Of a DNA stretch of 19,200 bases, positions 1 through 7,283 are shown piece after piece. Positions within the stretch are counted from its first letter, which is position 1; each line of letters starts with the position of its first letter. The notes beneath the pieces are model-generated. The model did no database searches. It was not told the DNA's origin and saw only the letters and a program-made list of their open reading frames with translations. The position numbers were made by a program, and so were the translations under genes. Origin of the DNA: Spartobacteria bacterium UBA6821 (GTDB lineage: Bacteria; Verrucomicrobiota; Verrucomicrobiia; Chthoniobacterales; UBA6821); the NCBI GenBank assembly GCA_002452515.1, contig DKEN01000153.1, positions 1 through 19,200 on the forward strand. The letters run 5' to 3'.

Positions 1-164
1 TGATCACCAAGGGACAGGATCTCGATGCCCTGACTGCAGCCGTCAAACATCTCGCCGGAGATGCCCTCCTGCGCAAGAAAATGGGAGAAGCCTCTAGGGC
101 CCGTGTTGCGGAACGTGATTGGTCGCGTGCGGCTAGGCTCTTCTGGGACGGGTCGCCGGAGTGA
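1..164 (+). CDS. Probable glycosyltransferase (GT4-like), C-terminal fragment
   Basis: This is an open frame entering from the left edge (codons in phase from position 3) and ending at TGA 162-164, giving 53 visible residues. The visible part reads as a run of residues around DLDALTAAVKHLAGD, then KKMGEASRARVAERDWSRAA. This resembles the C-terminal helix region of group 1 (GT4-type) glycosyltransferases, where a helix with a conserved MG..AR pattern is followed by a W-S-aromatic stretch. That identity is an inference from the pattern; the donor site and catalytic motifs lie outside the window. The gene converges on waaA, and a glycosyltransferase beside a lipopolysaccharide gene would be sensible. 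The start, the length and the sugar transferred cannot be determined. Confidence 0.55.
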   Translation, partial: ITKGQDLDALTAAVKHLAGDALLRKKMGEASRARVAERDWSRAARLFWDGSPE

Positions 165-184
165 AGAGGCTTGGGATTTTTGCA

Positions 185-323
185 CCGCGCAGTGTTGCTT
201 CTCATTCGGCGTAGTTCACTACTGCCGAACTCGAGACGCCTTGCGCGGCATCAAAACTTCCTGCGCTTTGAAAACTATGCACAATCGTGTTTTGATACCC
301 GTGGTATTTGTGAGTCAAACTCA
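185..323. repeat. Cluster of inverted repeats between convergent genes
   Basis: The 163-nt gap between the glycosyltransferase end and the waaA end contains several inverted repeats. A hairpin at 205-229 has arms TTCGGCGTAG and CTAC-T-GCCGAA with one bulged T and loop TTCA. It sits inside a 7-bp pair, CCGCGCA (185-191) and TGCGCGG (242-248). Next to it is an 8-bp pair, ATCAAAAC (250-257) and GTTTTGAT (289-296). Small hairpins lie at 295-307 (ATACC/GGTAT) and 311-323 (TGAGT/ACTCA). None is followed by a clear T tract on either strand, so a canonical intrinsic terminator is not shown. A bidirectional termination or transcript-end role is the simplest reading, and a small structured RNA is possible. 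Confidence 0.45.
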
Positions 324-327
324 TTTA

Positions 328-1617
328 TTACAGCAAAGTAACTGCAACCAGCTCGCAAGTGCGCTTCGTTGCCCCTTGATGCTCAGCCAGGATTGCAGTG
401 GCGGAAGCGATCATGGATTTGCATCGTGACGGATCACTGAGCAGTTGTTCCAGAGATGCTGCAATCCCAGCCGCATCACTCACACGAATCGCTGCCCCGG
501 CGTTGCAGAGTCGTGTGGCAAGAGGCTCAAAGTTCCCGGTGTGTGGGCCGATCAGCACCGGAGTACCTCCCTGTAGTGGCTCGATCATATTTTGGCCGCC
601 GCGATTGACAGAGCAGGGGAGACTTTTTCCCACGAAGACCATGGTGGCAAGGGGGTACCACCGGGAGAGCTCCCCCGTGGTGTCGAGTAGAAGCACTCCG
701 TCAAGAGATGCAGTGCCTTCAGAACGGAGCAAGGTGGAGAGGCCAAGAGAGCCCAAACTCTCAACAATGGAGCCACGTCGTTCAACATGCCGGGGAGCGA
801 TCACAAGGCGCAGGGATGGAGTTCTCTGGCGTGCCAGTTGGTAGCCATGGGCAATCTCAAGTTCCTCACCCTCATGAGTGCTGGCAGCAAGAAAGAGAGG
901 ATCTTCGCGGGACCATCCCAATTCCTCCGGCAGGATCAACGGAGTTGATGAAGCTGGAAATGAGGTATCGTATTTGATGTTTCCCGTGAGGTGGAGGAGT
1001 TCGGGACGAACTCCAAGTGCCACCCAACGTTCGCGATCCTCCTCTTCGGTGAGCAGAATCATGCTAAGGCTATTAAAGAAGGGTGCCGTGAATGCTCTTG
1101 CCTTGTGAAATCTTCTTGCCGATCTGGCGGAGAGGCGGGCATTGATCAGAATCACCGGAATACCAAGTTTGCGGGCGGCCTCCACGCGGTTTGGCCAGAG
1201 ATCGGCTTCTACGAAGAGGAGGGCGGATGGTTGAAGCAGTTTGACCAATTTGCCCGTCAAAAAGGGAAAATCGATGGGGTTTGCGATGACTTCCAAAAAG
1301 TCAGATGCCTGTTGTTCGGCGATGGCGAGTCCCGTAGAGGTGGTGACACTCAAGAGGAAATGGGCCTCTGGATTCTGGAGTTGGTATTCGGAAATGAACT
1401 TCAAGGCGATGCCGACCTCACCGACACTTGCTGCATGGATCCAGATGCGTCGGATACCGATTCGGACAAGTGTGTCGTGATCAAATCGCCCGAAGCGTTG
1501 GGCAACCTTTTCACGGTACCCTCCACGCCTCGCCATGCGCAGAAGATACCCAGGGAGCAGGATCAAGAGCAGGGGAATGAAAAGCAGCTTGTAGATGAAA
1601 AGGACGATCCTGTTCAC
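328..1617 (-). CDS. waaA: 3-deoxy-D-manno-octulosonic acid (Kdo) transferase WaaA
   Basis: WaaA transfers Kdo from CMP-Kdo to lipid A precursor on the cytoplasmic face of the inner membrane, a core step of lipopolysaccharide synthesis. The 429-residue length is normal for the family. Visible features: an N-terminal hydrophobic anchor (about residues 4-26); WIHAASVGEV at about 59-68 with the expected catalytic glutamate at 67; a FVEADLWPN stretch; GNIKYD; and the C-terminal donor-site motif GGQNMIEP, followed by GPHTGNF. The start is GTG (1615-1617), 6 nt after the rsmD stop, with no clear Shine-Dalgarno sequence. It ends in tandem stops TAATAA. It is the last gene of a three-gene minus-strand cluster. 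Whether it adds one, two or more Kdo residues cannot be read from the sequence. Confidence 0.93.
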   Translation of the reverse strand: MNRIVLFIYKLLFIPLLLILLPGYLLRMARRGGYREKVAQRFGRFDHDTLVRIGIRRIWIHAASVGEVGIALKFISEYQLQNPEAHFLLSVTTSTGLAIAEQQASDFLEVIANPIDFPFLTGKLVKLLQPSALLFVEADLWPNRVEAARKLGIPVILINARLSARSARRFHKARAFTAPFFNSLSMILLTEEEDRERWVALGVRPELLHLTGNIKYDTSFPASSTPLILPEELGWSREDPLFLAASTHEGEELEIAHGYQLARQRTPSLRLVIAPRHVERRGSIVESLGSLGLSTLLRSEGTASLDGVLLLDTTGELSRWYPLATMVFVGKSLPCSVNRGGQNMIEPLQGGTPVLIGPHTGNFEPLATRLCNAGAAIRVSDAAGIAASLEQLLSDPSRCKSMIASATAILAEHQGATKRTCELVAVTLL

Positions 1618-1623
1618 GATGCT

Positions 1624-2205
1624 TTATTCAGCGCTTCCTTGCGAGGGATTGGCAAGGATGAGAATGCGCGATTCGCCGTAGTTGCGGTCCGATCGGATTT
1701 CCCAGCGTGCTAGCGAGGGGAGGGGTTGACGTCGTTCGCATTCCAAAATCAGGAATCCCGATTCGGAGAGTGCTCCGGGAAGTTTTGGATGAGCCAGAAG
1801 TTGATCAGCTGTATTGGTGGCTTCGGTTCCCGGCTTGACTCGCTTCAAGTAAGGGGGGTCGGCAAAGACAAGGTCGAAGTTTTTTTCCTCGGCATACAGA
1901 TCAAGGAAACGGAAGACATCCATTTGCTGCACGCTCCCTGAGAGTCGGGTGAGATGCAGGTTTTGACGGATGACGGCGGTGGTCGGACCGTGCTGTTCGA
2001 CGAAGGTGGCTGAGGAGGCTCCCCGACTCAGGGACTCGATGCCAAGCGCACCGCTCCCGGCAAAAAGGTCAAGGACCCGTGATTCAGGAATCAGTTCGCC
2101 GAGTGAGGAGAAGATCGCCTCTTTGACACGATCCATCGTGGGGCGGGTCTCCTTACCCGGTGCACGAAGGTTCAAACCTCCTGCGGAACCTGCAATGACA
2201 CGCAT
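1624..2205 (-). CDS. rsmD: 16S rRNA (guanine966-N2)-methyltransferase RsmD
   Basis: RsmD uses S-adenosylmethionine to methylate N2 of G966 in 16S rRNA during assembly of the small subunit. The 193-residue length fits the family. Visible motifs: the N-terminal RVIAGSAGGLNL block followed by RPTMDRVKEAIF (about 21-32); the SAM-binding motif VLDLFAGSGALG (44-55); and the catalytic DPPY (116-119) after DLVFA. The ATG start follows the AsmA-like gene stop by 6 nt, and AAGAG just upstream is one of the few Shine-Dalgarno-like sites in the window. The waaA start lies 6 nt downstream, so the three genes are probably co-transcribed. Methyltransferases of this fold vary in target, but the combined motifs are characteristic of RsmD. 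Confidence 0.93.
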   Translation of the reverse strand: MRVIAGSAGGLNLRAPGKETRPTMDRVKEAIFSSLGELIPESRVLDLFAGSGALGIESLSRGASSATFVEQHGPTTAVIRQNLHLTRLSGSVQQMDVFRFLDLYAEEKNFDLVFADPPYLKRVKPGTEATNTADQLLAHPKLPGALSESGFLILECERRQPLPSLARWEIRSDRNYGESRILILANPSQGSAE

Positions 2206-2211
2206 CGACTC

Positions 2212-3621
2212 TTAATGATTGGAAGGACGGCCGAAAAGCCCCTGCAGCAAGCCGCCAAGATCACCATTGATTCGGATGCCGGTGAGGCGTTCTAGTAGAT
2301 CTGTCTTGGGACTCTTTGCCGGACCGGAGACATGGAATGCAACTTGGCTGTATCCCGGTTCCGGAGCCTGAGTCAGCTGAGGACCGAGAAAACCATGGAG
2401 GCGGCCGCTTAGTTTTTCATTAAAGAGAAGGCGGGCCTGCAGGTCGAGATCGCCATTGGAATGTACCGGTCCCTGAGCCGTCAGTATGAGATTTTCGGAA
2501 CGCAGAGCAAGTTGATCAATCTGAACATCTCCATGCTGGACCCGGAAAAGTGTCTTTCCTTCCGCCAGACGCAAAAGCTGCAGTTCCTGAATTTGGAGAA
2601 TCTGTCCAATCTGCTTCAGGAAATCAGCTGGTTGAATCACGGCATCCGTGCAGAGGAGAGCTCCTTGACCTTCTGTGCTCTGTGGAATACCTGCGATCCC
2701 GGAGAGTTGCAAATTGCCTGTCACCACCCCTTCCGTGGCGGCATTTCCAAGCGAGGCATCAAGGAAGAACTGGTTGAGGGTCGCACCCGAGAGTGTTAGC
2801 TGCGTCTTGAACTCGGGTGTGGAGGGAGGCAGATCAACGGAGAGGTTACCCGCAAGTTTCCCCCCTCCAAGTGTTGCCGTAAGATCGTTCAGGGAGATGC
2901 TGGCGGCATCGGGAGATACAATGATCGGCGAGGAAAGCTCATGAATGATCAAACTGCTTCCGAGGGTGATCTGTTTGGCCGTCAGTGAGCCCCTCCAGCC
3001 TCCAGCTGAAAGCTCCGTATCCGTAAGGTTGATTCCCTGCGCCGAGACCAACGGTATATTCCTCTCATCGAGTAAGAGAAATTCTCCATCGATGATCTTC
3101 AAACGAGGCAACTCTCGAAGTCCTGGGAAGAGCGATGATTGAATCGAGGATATGTTGTTAAGTGGAGGTGCCGAGGGGAGTGAGGTGCTTGTGATGATCT
3201 GTACTGCGGTTTGCTGAATCGAATCACTGACTGGGTTGTTCGATTTTTGAGAAAATGAGCTCTTCACACCACTTTCAGCGACCGAATAGCGTAGAACCGG
3301 ATGATGGATCGAGATGCAGTGAATGACGACTTCCCCCTGCAGTAGCTTGAGGAAGAAGGGATGAATGACGAGGGATTCCAATGCGAAACTGGGTGAGCCT
3401 TCACCCCTGGAGGATACTCCTTGCGCTTTGATATCTCCACCGGAAGTTACCGAGATGCCGCCGATCGAGATGGGCATCCCAACAGATTTTTCAATACTGG
3501 ATTGGATGCGGTTCTGAACAGAGGGAAGTTGCAGAATGAGATTAAAGCCAAGCAGCGCCAATACCGGCATCGCAAGAAGAATGATGATCAGCAGGATGAG
3601 AGGCTTGGCATTGAATCGCAC
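2212..3621 (-). CDS. AsmA-like envelope protein
   Basis: This is a 469-residue protein with one N-terminal membrane segment (about residues 8-28) and a long periplasmic part. The layout resembles the AsmA family: an N-terminal region passing from PSVQNRIQSSIEKSVG into a domain rich in beta strands, a serine/asparagine-rich stretch (about 123-165), and a C-terminal region with repeated strand patterns ending near FHVSGPAKSPKTDLLERL. AsmA-type proteins sit in the inner membrane with large periplasmic beta-rich parts, and several are linked to phospholipid transport and outer-membrane homeostasis. Placement as first gene before rsmD and waaA fits an envelope role. The start is GTG (3619-3621); an in-frame TAG lies four codons upstream, so the start cannot be much earlier. 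Family assignment is by overall pattern only. Confidence 0.6.
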   Translation of the reverse strand: MRFNAKPLILLIIILLAMPVLALLGFNLILQLPSVQNRIQSSIEKSVGMPISIGGISVTSGGDIKAQGVSSRGEGSPSFALESLVIHPFFLKLLQGEVVIHCISIHHPVLRYSVAESGVKSSFSQKSNNPVSDSIQQTAVQIITSTSLPSAPPLNNISSIQSSLFPGLRELPRLKIIDGEFLLLDERNIPLVSAQGINLTDTELSAGGWRGSLTAKQITLGSSLIIHELSSPIIVSPDAASISLNDLTATLGGGKLAGNLSVDLPPSTPEFKTQLTLSGATLNQFFLDASLGNAATEGVVTGNLQLSGIAGIPQSTEGQGALLCTDAVIQPADFLKQIGQILQIQELQLLRLAEGKTLFRVQHGDVQIDQLALRSENLILTAQGPVHSNGDLDLQARLLFNEKLSGRLHGFLGPQLTQAPEPGYSQVAFHVSGPAKSPKTDLLERLTGIRINGDLGGLLQGLFGRPSNH

Positions 3622-3637
3622 CTGAATAAGCTACTGT

Positions 3638-3681
3638 GACGATTCAAAAATCGGTAGATATTTGTTGCGATCCGAATCGTC
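3638..3681. repeat. 8-bp inverted repeat in divergent intergenic region
   Basis: GACGATTC (3638-3645) and GAATCGTC (3674-3681) form a perfect inverted repeat with a 28-nt spacer. They lie in the 100-nt gap between the divergent AsmA-like gene and the lipid kinase gene. The position suits a regulator-binding site or paired operator halves acting on both promoters, but the arms are short and chance is possible. I could not assign convincing -35 and -10 boxes on either strand. Confidence 0.3.
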
Positions 3682-3721
3682 TTGAGCGAAAGGCGTTTTC
3701 TTAATTTCCTAATCCGCCATT

Positions 3722-4603
3722 GTGACCCCTCCCCTGATTATTCTTAACCCTGCGGCTCAGAGTGAAAAGGCTGTCCGGTTAACCGAGCGGCTTGAAAGAG
3801 TCTGCGCGGGAGCCGAGATCCGCCTCAGTGAGAGACCGGGAGATGGGGAACGTATAGCCCGTGCCGCTGTTGTGGAGGGCTACACCACGATTGTCGCCGC
3901 AGGAGGTGATGGCACCATCAATGAAGTGGTGAACGGAATCGCTGGGAGTGCGTCTCTTGGAAAATCCAAGCCAATCTTGGGAATTCTGCCCGTGGGAACA
4001 ATGAATGTCTTTGCCCTGGAGTTGGGGATTCCACTCAACTCGATCGAAAAAGCCTGGGATGTCATCAGAAGGGGGACGATACGGCAGCTGGATCTTCCTA
4101 AGGCTGGGGACCGGTATTTTGTTCAATTGGGAGGAGCAGGACTTGATGCGGAAGTTGTCCGTCGTACAACAAGGGAATCGAAAAAAGCACTTGGGCCGAT
4201 GAGCTATCTTGTTTCACTTGCGCAGGTGGCGGGGCAGAAACCACCTCCGATAACCATAACATGCGATCGTGGGCTGGAGCACACCGGATCATTCGTCCTG
4301 TTTGGGAACGGCCGATATTACGGGGGGCCGTTCAGGATGTTTCGTCATGGATCGCAGACAGATGGATTACTGGATGTCCTCGTGTTTAAGAATCAAAGCA
4401 TCTGGGATCTTTTCCGTTACATGCAGGCGATCCTGATGGGACAGCATCCAAATCTGAGTGATGTGGAATATTTTCAGACGGGCACGCTTTCCTTGTCTGC
4501 CGAGGAGCCTGTCCCGTACGAACTTGATGGAGAAATGCTGGGATATCTGCCTCTGTGCGTCACGATTGATCGGGGTGCCCTCTCCGTACTGGCTCCTGCT
4601 TAA
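3722..4603 (+). CDS. Diacylglycerol-kinase family lipid kinase
   Basis: This is a soluble or membrane-associated lipid kinase of the DagK/YegS/BmrU type, which phosphorylates diacylglycerol or a related lipid with ATP. The 293-residue length is typical. Visible motifs: LIILNPAAQS at the N terminus; the nucleotide-binding GGDGTINEVVNG (61-72); ILPVGTMNVFALELGIP (about 88-104), matching the family P-x-GT-x-N signature; GGAGLDAEVV in the middle; and a C-terminal ELDGE acid cluster expected to help phosphoryl transfer or metal binding. The start is GTG, with no clear ribosome-binding site. The rhomboid gene begins 8 nt after its stop, so the two are probably one operon. The true substrate (diacylglycerol, undecaprenol-type or sphingoid lipid) cannot be read from the sequence, so no gene symbol is given. 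Confidence 0.88.
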   Translation: MTPPLIILNPAAQSEKAVRLTERLERVCAGAEIRLSERPGDGERIARAAVVEGYTTIVAAGGDGTINEVVNGIAGSASLGKSKPILGILPVGTMNVFALELGIPLNSIEKAWDVIRRGTIRQLDLPKAGDRYFVQLGGAGLDAEVVRRTTRESKKALGPMSYLVSLAQVAGQKPPPITITCDRGLEHTGSFVLFGNGRYYGGPFRMFRHGSQTDGLLDVLVFKNQSIWDLFRYMQAILMGQHPNLSDVEYFQTGTLSLSAEEPVPYELDGEMLGYLPLCVTIDRGALSVLAPA

Positions 4604-4611
4604 AACCGCTG

Positions 4612-5253
4612 ATGGAACGTCTGAGTCACTCTCCGGTCACCCTGATACTCATTGGGATCAATGTGGCTTTTTTTCTGGCTGAAGAACTGTATACCCACTT
4701 TTTTGCCTCATCGCTTTTCCCTTATCTTGCTTTGAGCAGGGAAGGTTTGGCAGGAGGTGACTGGTGGCAGGTACTTACTTATGCGTTTCTCCATGGCAGT
4801 CCCTTACATCTGTTGGTGAATATGTTGGGGCTCTGGTTTACAGGTCCGCTGCTTGAGGAGTTGTTAGGCGCGCTCTGTTATCTTGGTCTCTATGCGGGAG
4901 GCGCGATTGTCGGTGGAGTTCTTCAGATGTTCTTGGCGCACGGGAGCGTCCTTGTGGGAGCATCTGGATCTGTATGTGCCATGTTGGTGGGATTTGCCAC
5001 TCTCCTCCCACGCTTGGAAATAACAGCGCTTATCTTCTTTGTGATTCCCGTGAAAATGAGGGCGGCCACTCTGGGATGGTTGGTGATTGTGGGATCATTT
5101 CTCTTCTGGCTCCTTGGAATCGAGAAGGAGATAGGCCACATGGCCCATCTAGGTGGTGGAATTGCGGGATATGTGATCTGCAGGATTTATCAAGCCTGCG
5201 GGCTAGTTCGGTTTTTCCCTCTAGAACCGCCGCCGCTGTCGGAGGACCACTGA
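4612..5253 (+). CDS. Rhomboid-family intramembrane serine protease
   Basis: This is a six-helix membrane protein of 213 residues that fits the compact bacterial rhomboid layout. The catalytic serine is in GASG (Ser118), and the catalytic histidine in HMAHLGGG is most likely His179. HGSPLHLLVNMLGLW (61-75) carries the conserved His/Asn pair that lines the active site. Helices run at about 8-23, 57-79, 86-108, 114-132, 134-147 and 153-170, with a last hydrophobic segment at 176-192. Rhomboids cleave transmembrane helices within the bilayer. The substrate here is unknown; the neighbouring lipid kinase suggests a membrane-related operon but nothing more specific. The gene converges with rho, with only 9 nt between their stops and no hairpin in that gap. 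Confidence 0.9.
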   Translation: MERLSHSPVTLILIGINVAFFLAEELYTHFFASSLFPYLALSREGLAGGDWWQVLTYAFLHGSPLHLLVNMLGLWFTGPLLEELLGALCYLGLYAGGAIVGGVLQMFLAHGSVLVGASGSVCAMLVGFATLLPRLEITALIFFVIPVKMRAATLGWLVIVGSFLFWLLGIEKEIGHMAHLGGGIAGYVICRIYQACGLVRFFPLEPPPLSEDH

Positions 5254-5262
5254 GGGGTGTTT

Positions 5263-6621
5263 TCAAATTCCCTTCAAACCTTTCAGCAGCAGTTCTGCGT
5301 TTGTTTGGGTGGTTTGCAGGTTAAGGGTAAGAATTTCCATGGCTTCCACGGCTGGAAGTTCAGAAAGCTGTTTGCGCAGCAGGACGACCCTCTCGTACTC
5401 ATCAGGGTGATAGAGAAGTTCCTCCCTGCGGGTTCCAGATTTGGTGATATGGATGGCTGGAAAAACCCGCTGTTCCATGATGGAGCGATCGAGGTGAATC
5501 TCCATATTACCGGTGCCTTTGTATTCCTCAAAAATCAGATCGTCCATGCGACTGTGGGTCTCCACGAGAGCCGTAGCTAGAATGGTGAGACTGCCTCCCT
5601 CCTCAACATTGCGTGCCGATCCAAAAAATTTCTTAGGCCGTGCAAGCGCGCCGGAATCAACACCGCCACTCATCGTGCGGCCTTTGCTAGGCATGTTGTT
5701 GTTATATCCCCGAGAAAGGCGGGTGATGCTGTCGACAAGGATGACGACATCTCTTCCAAGTTCCACAAGCCGTTTAGCCCGTTCCGAGACCATCTCAGAA
5801 ACCTGCACATGGCGTGATGTCGGTTCATCGAAGGTTGAACTGAAGATGTCGCAGTCAAGTGCGCGGCGGAGATCGGTGACCTCCTCGGGACGTTCATCCA
5901 CAAGCAGCAGCATGAGATCAATTTTCGGATGATTCGCCCTGATGGCTAGGGCAAGGCTCTTGAGCATCATTGTCTTGCCAACCCTGGGGGGTGCTACGAT
6001 TAGGCCGCGTTGACCCATCCCGAGGGGGGCAATGAGATCGACGGCTCGGGCTGTTGGATTTGTTTTACCAGGTTGTTCGAGATAAATCCGCCGGTTCGGA
6101 AACATAGCGGTGAGTTTGTCAAATTCAACGGGGCTCTTCCATTCGCTCACAGGTATTCCCTCAATGCTCGTCAAGGTATCGAGTGAAAGCTTGCGGTTAT
6201 TGAGGAGTCGGACAGTGCCTTCAAGGCGCAGACCGGGCCGGAGTTCATACTCGCGCAGCAAGGAGACAGGGAGCGTCAGATCGCAGGGTGTCGGTTGAAA
6301 GTTGACGATTGGAGATCGGAGGATGGGGGCTTCTGGTGCAAATTCAAGAATCCCACCGGCTCGTAAGAGTCCTCCCCGCTTGAGGTGATCCCTTGCAATA
6401 TCGAGGATGAGATAATGCCGTGAAGAGTCGGTGAAGACGGAGAGATTTTTCTCCTGAGCCATGGCCAATAGTGCTGCATGGCTGAGATATTGTAGCGTAG
6501 CTAGTTCCAGTGGAGTTGGGGGCTCCGCCATTTCAAGTGATGGCCCGGCCGCCACTTCTGGAGGAACCGATGAAACTGAAGACGAGGGAAGGGGATGCTC
6601 CGATTCTGGAAGCTGATTCAT
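5263..6621 (-). CDS. rho: Transcription termination factor Rho
   Basis: Rho is a hexameric RNA-dependent ATPase and translocase that ends transcription. The protein has 452 residues, slightly longer than the E. coli protein because of a proline- and serine-rich N-terminal stretch (about 1-38). Visible features: the RNA-binding region (about 40-170) with GILEF; Walker A APPRVGKT (210-217); Walker [11 protein letters not shown] (238-247); the [15 protein letters not shown] block (293-307); the Q-loop region [21 protein letters not shown], here split for length at about 318-338; and the R-loop region [15 protein letters not shown] (365-379). The ATG overlaps the coaE stop as ATGA (6618-6621), so translation is probably coupled to coaE. 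It is the last gene of the long minus-strand series. Confidence 0.97.
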   Translation of the reverse strand: MNQLPESEHPLPSSSVSSVPPEVAAGPSLEMAEPPTPLELATLQYLSHAALLAMAQEKNLSVFTDSSRHYLILDIARDHLKRGGLLRAGGILEFAPEAPILRSPIVNFQPTPCDLTLPVSLLREYELRPGLRLEGTVRLLNNRKLSLDTLTSIEGIPVSEWKSPVEFDKLTAMFPNRRIYLEQPGKTNPTARAVDLIAPLGMGQRGLIVAPPRVGKTMMLKSLALAIRANHPKIDLMLLLVDERPEEVTDLRRALDCDIFSSTFDEPTSRHVQVSEMVSERAKRLVELGRDVVILVDSITRLSRGYNNNMPSKGRTMSGGVDSGALARPKKFFGSARNVEEGGSLTILATALVETHSRMDDLIFEEYKGTGNMEIHLDRSIMEQRVFPAIHITKSGTRREELLYHPDEYERVVLLRKQLSELPAVEAMEILTLNLQTTQTNAELLLKGLKGI

Positions 6622-7253
6622 ACATTAAGAAAGTGGGAGGCCAAAAGTTGGGTTTGCACGAGAAACTGGGATTCTGTGCCATCGTTCCAGAGAAGATAGT
6701 GAGCCCGTGTGACTTTGATATCCTGAGGAACCTGCAACTTTAACCAAGCATCAGATTCCGTCATCGAGAGGGAGCGTAATCCCTGAAGTCTTTTCCTGCG
6801 AACGGAATCAGAACACCCGACCACGATCGTCTTGTCAAAGCAGACTTCCAGTTTTTTTTCGTAAAGAAGCGGAATCTCGGCAAGAAAATAGAAATCAGAA
6901 TTTTCATGGAATATTTCGGCCAGAGGTTTCCACACAGCTTGAAGGCGGGGATGGAGGATGGATTCCAACACTTGTCGAGAAACCGGATCACGGCTGATCA
7001 ACTCAAAGAGAGCCTTCCTGTTGGCTGTTCCATCTGTGAGGTACGAAATCTCTCCGAAGTGTGAGAGGATCAGTTTCTTGACTTCAGGGTCATGATCAAG
7101 AAGCCGACGGTTCTCTTCATCTGCAGAGAAAGTCTTTGCCCCTAGCAGAGTCCCAAGTTTGTGGAGCAGAAGAGACTTTCCGCTCCCAATGGTTCCGGTG
7201 ATTGCGAGAGACGGCATTTGAGGCGTTTCTCCAGATGAAAATTTCACCGGCAT
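6618..7253 (-). CDS. coaE: Dephospho-CoA kinase CoaE
   Basis: CoaE performs the last step of coenzyme A synthesis, ATP-dependent phosphorylation of the ribose 3'-hydroxyl of dephospho-CoA. The sequence shows a P-loop GTIGSGKS (20-27), an FSADEENRRLL stretch in the position of the substrate-binding D-x-x-x-R region, and the AEIPLLYEK block (about 128-136) equivalent to the usual D-x-P-L-L-[FY] motif. The protein is 211 residues from the ATG at 7251-7253. A second ATG at 7215-7217 gives 199 residues, starts five residues nearer the usual family N terminus, and has GGAG about 11 nt upstream, so it may be the real start. The gene lies 30 nt after the second secretin and overlaps rho by 4 nt. Confidence 0.88.
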   Translation of the reverse strand: MPVKFSSGETPQMPSLAITGTIGSGKSLLLHKLGTLLGAKTFSADEENRRLLDHDPEVKKLILSHFGEISYLTDGTANRKALFELISRDPVSRQVLESILHPRLQAVWKPLAEIFHENSDFYFLAEIPLLYEKKLEVCFDKTIVVGCSDSVRRKRLQGLRSLSMTESDAWLKLQVPQDIKVTRAHYLLWNDGTESQFLVQTQLLASHFLNV

Positions 7254-7283
7254 CCCGAAAGATGCCAGCGATGGTTTGTTTTC

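Noticed and set aside
61..429. 122-residue plus-strand open frame
   Set aside because: It runs out of phase through the glycosyltransferase end, the repeat-rich gap and the antisense of waaA, with no recognisable motif.
991..1713. 240-residue plus-strand open frame opposite waaA and rsmD
   Set aside because: Antisense to two strongly supported genes and without domain-like features.
5254..5262. Possible terminator between the convergent rhomboid and rho genes
   Set aside because: Only 9 nt separate the stops and no hairpin or T tract is present.
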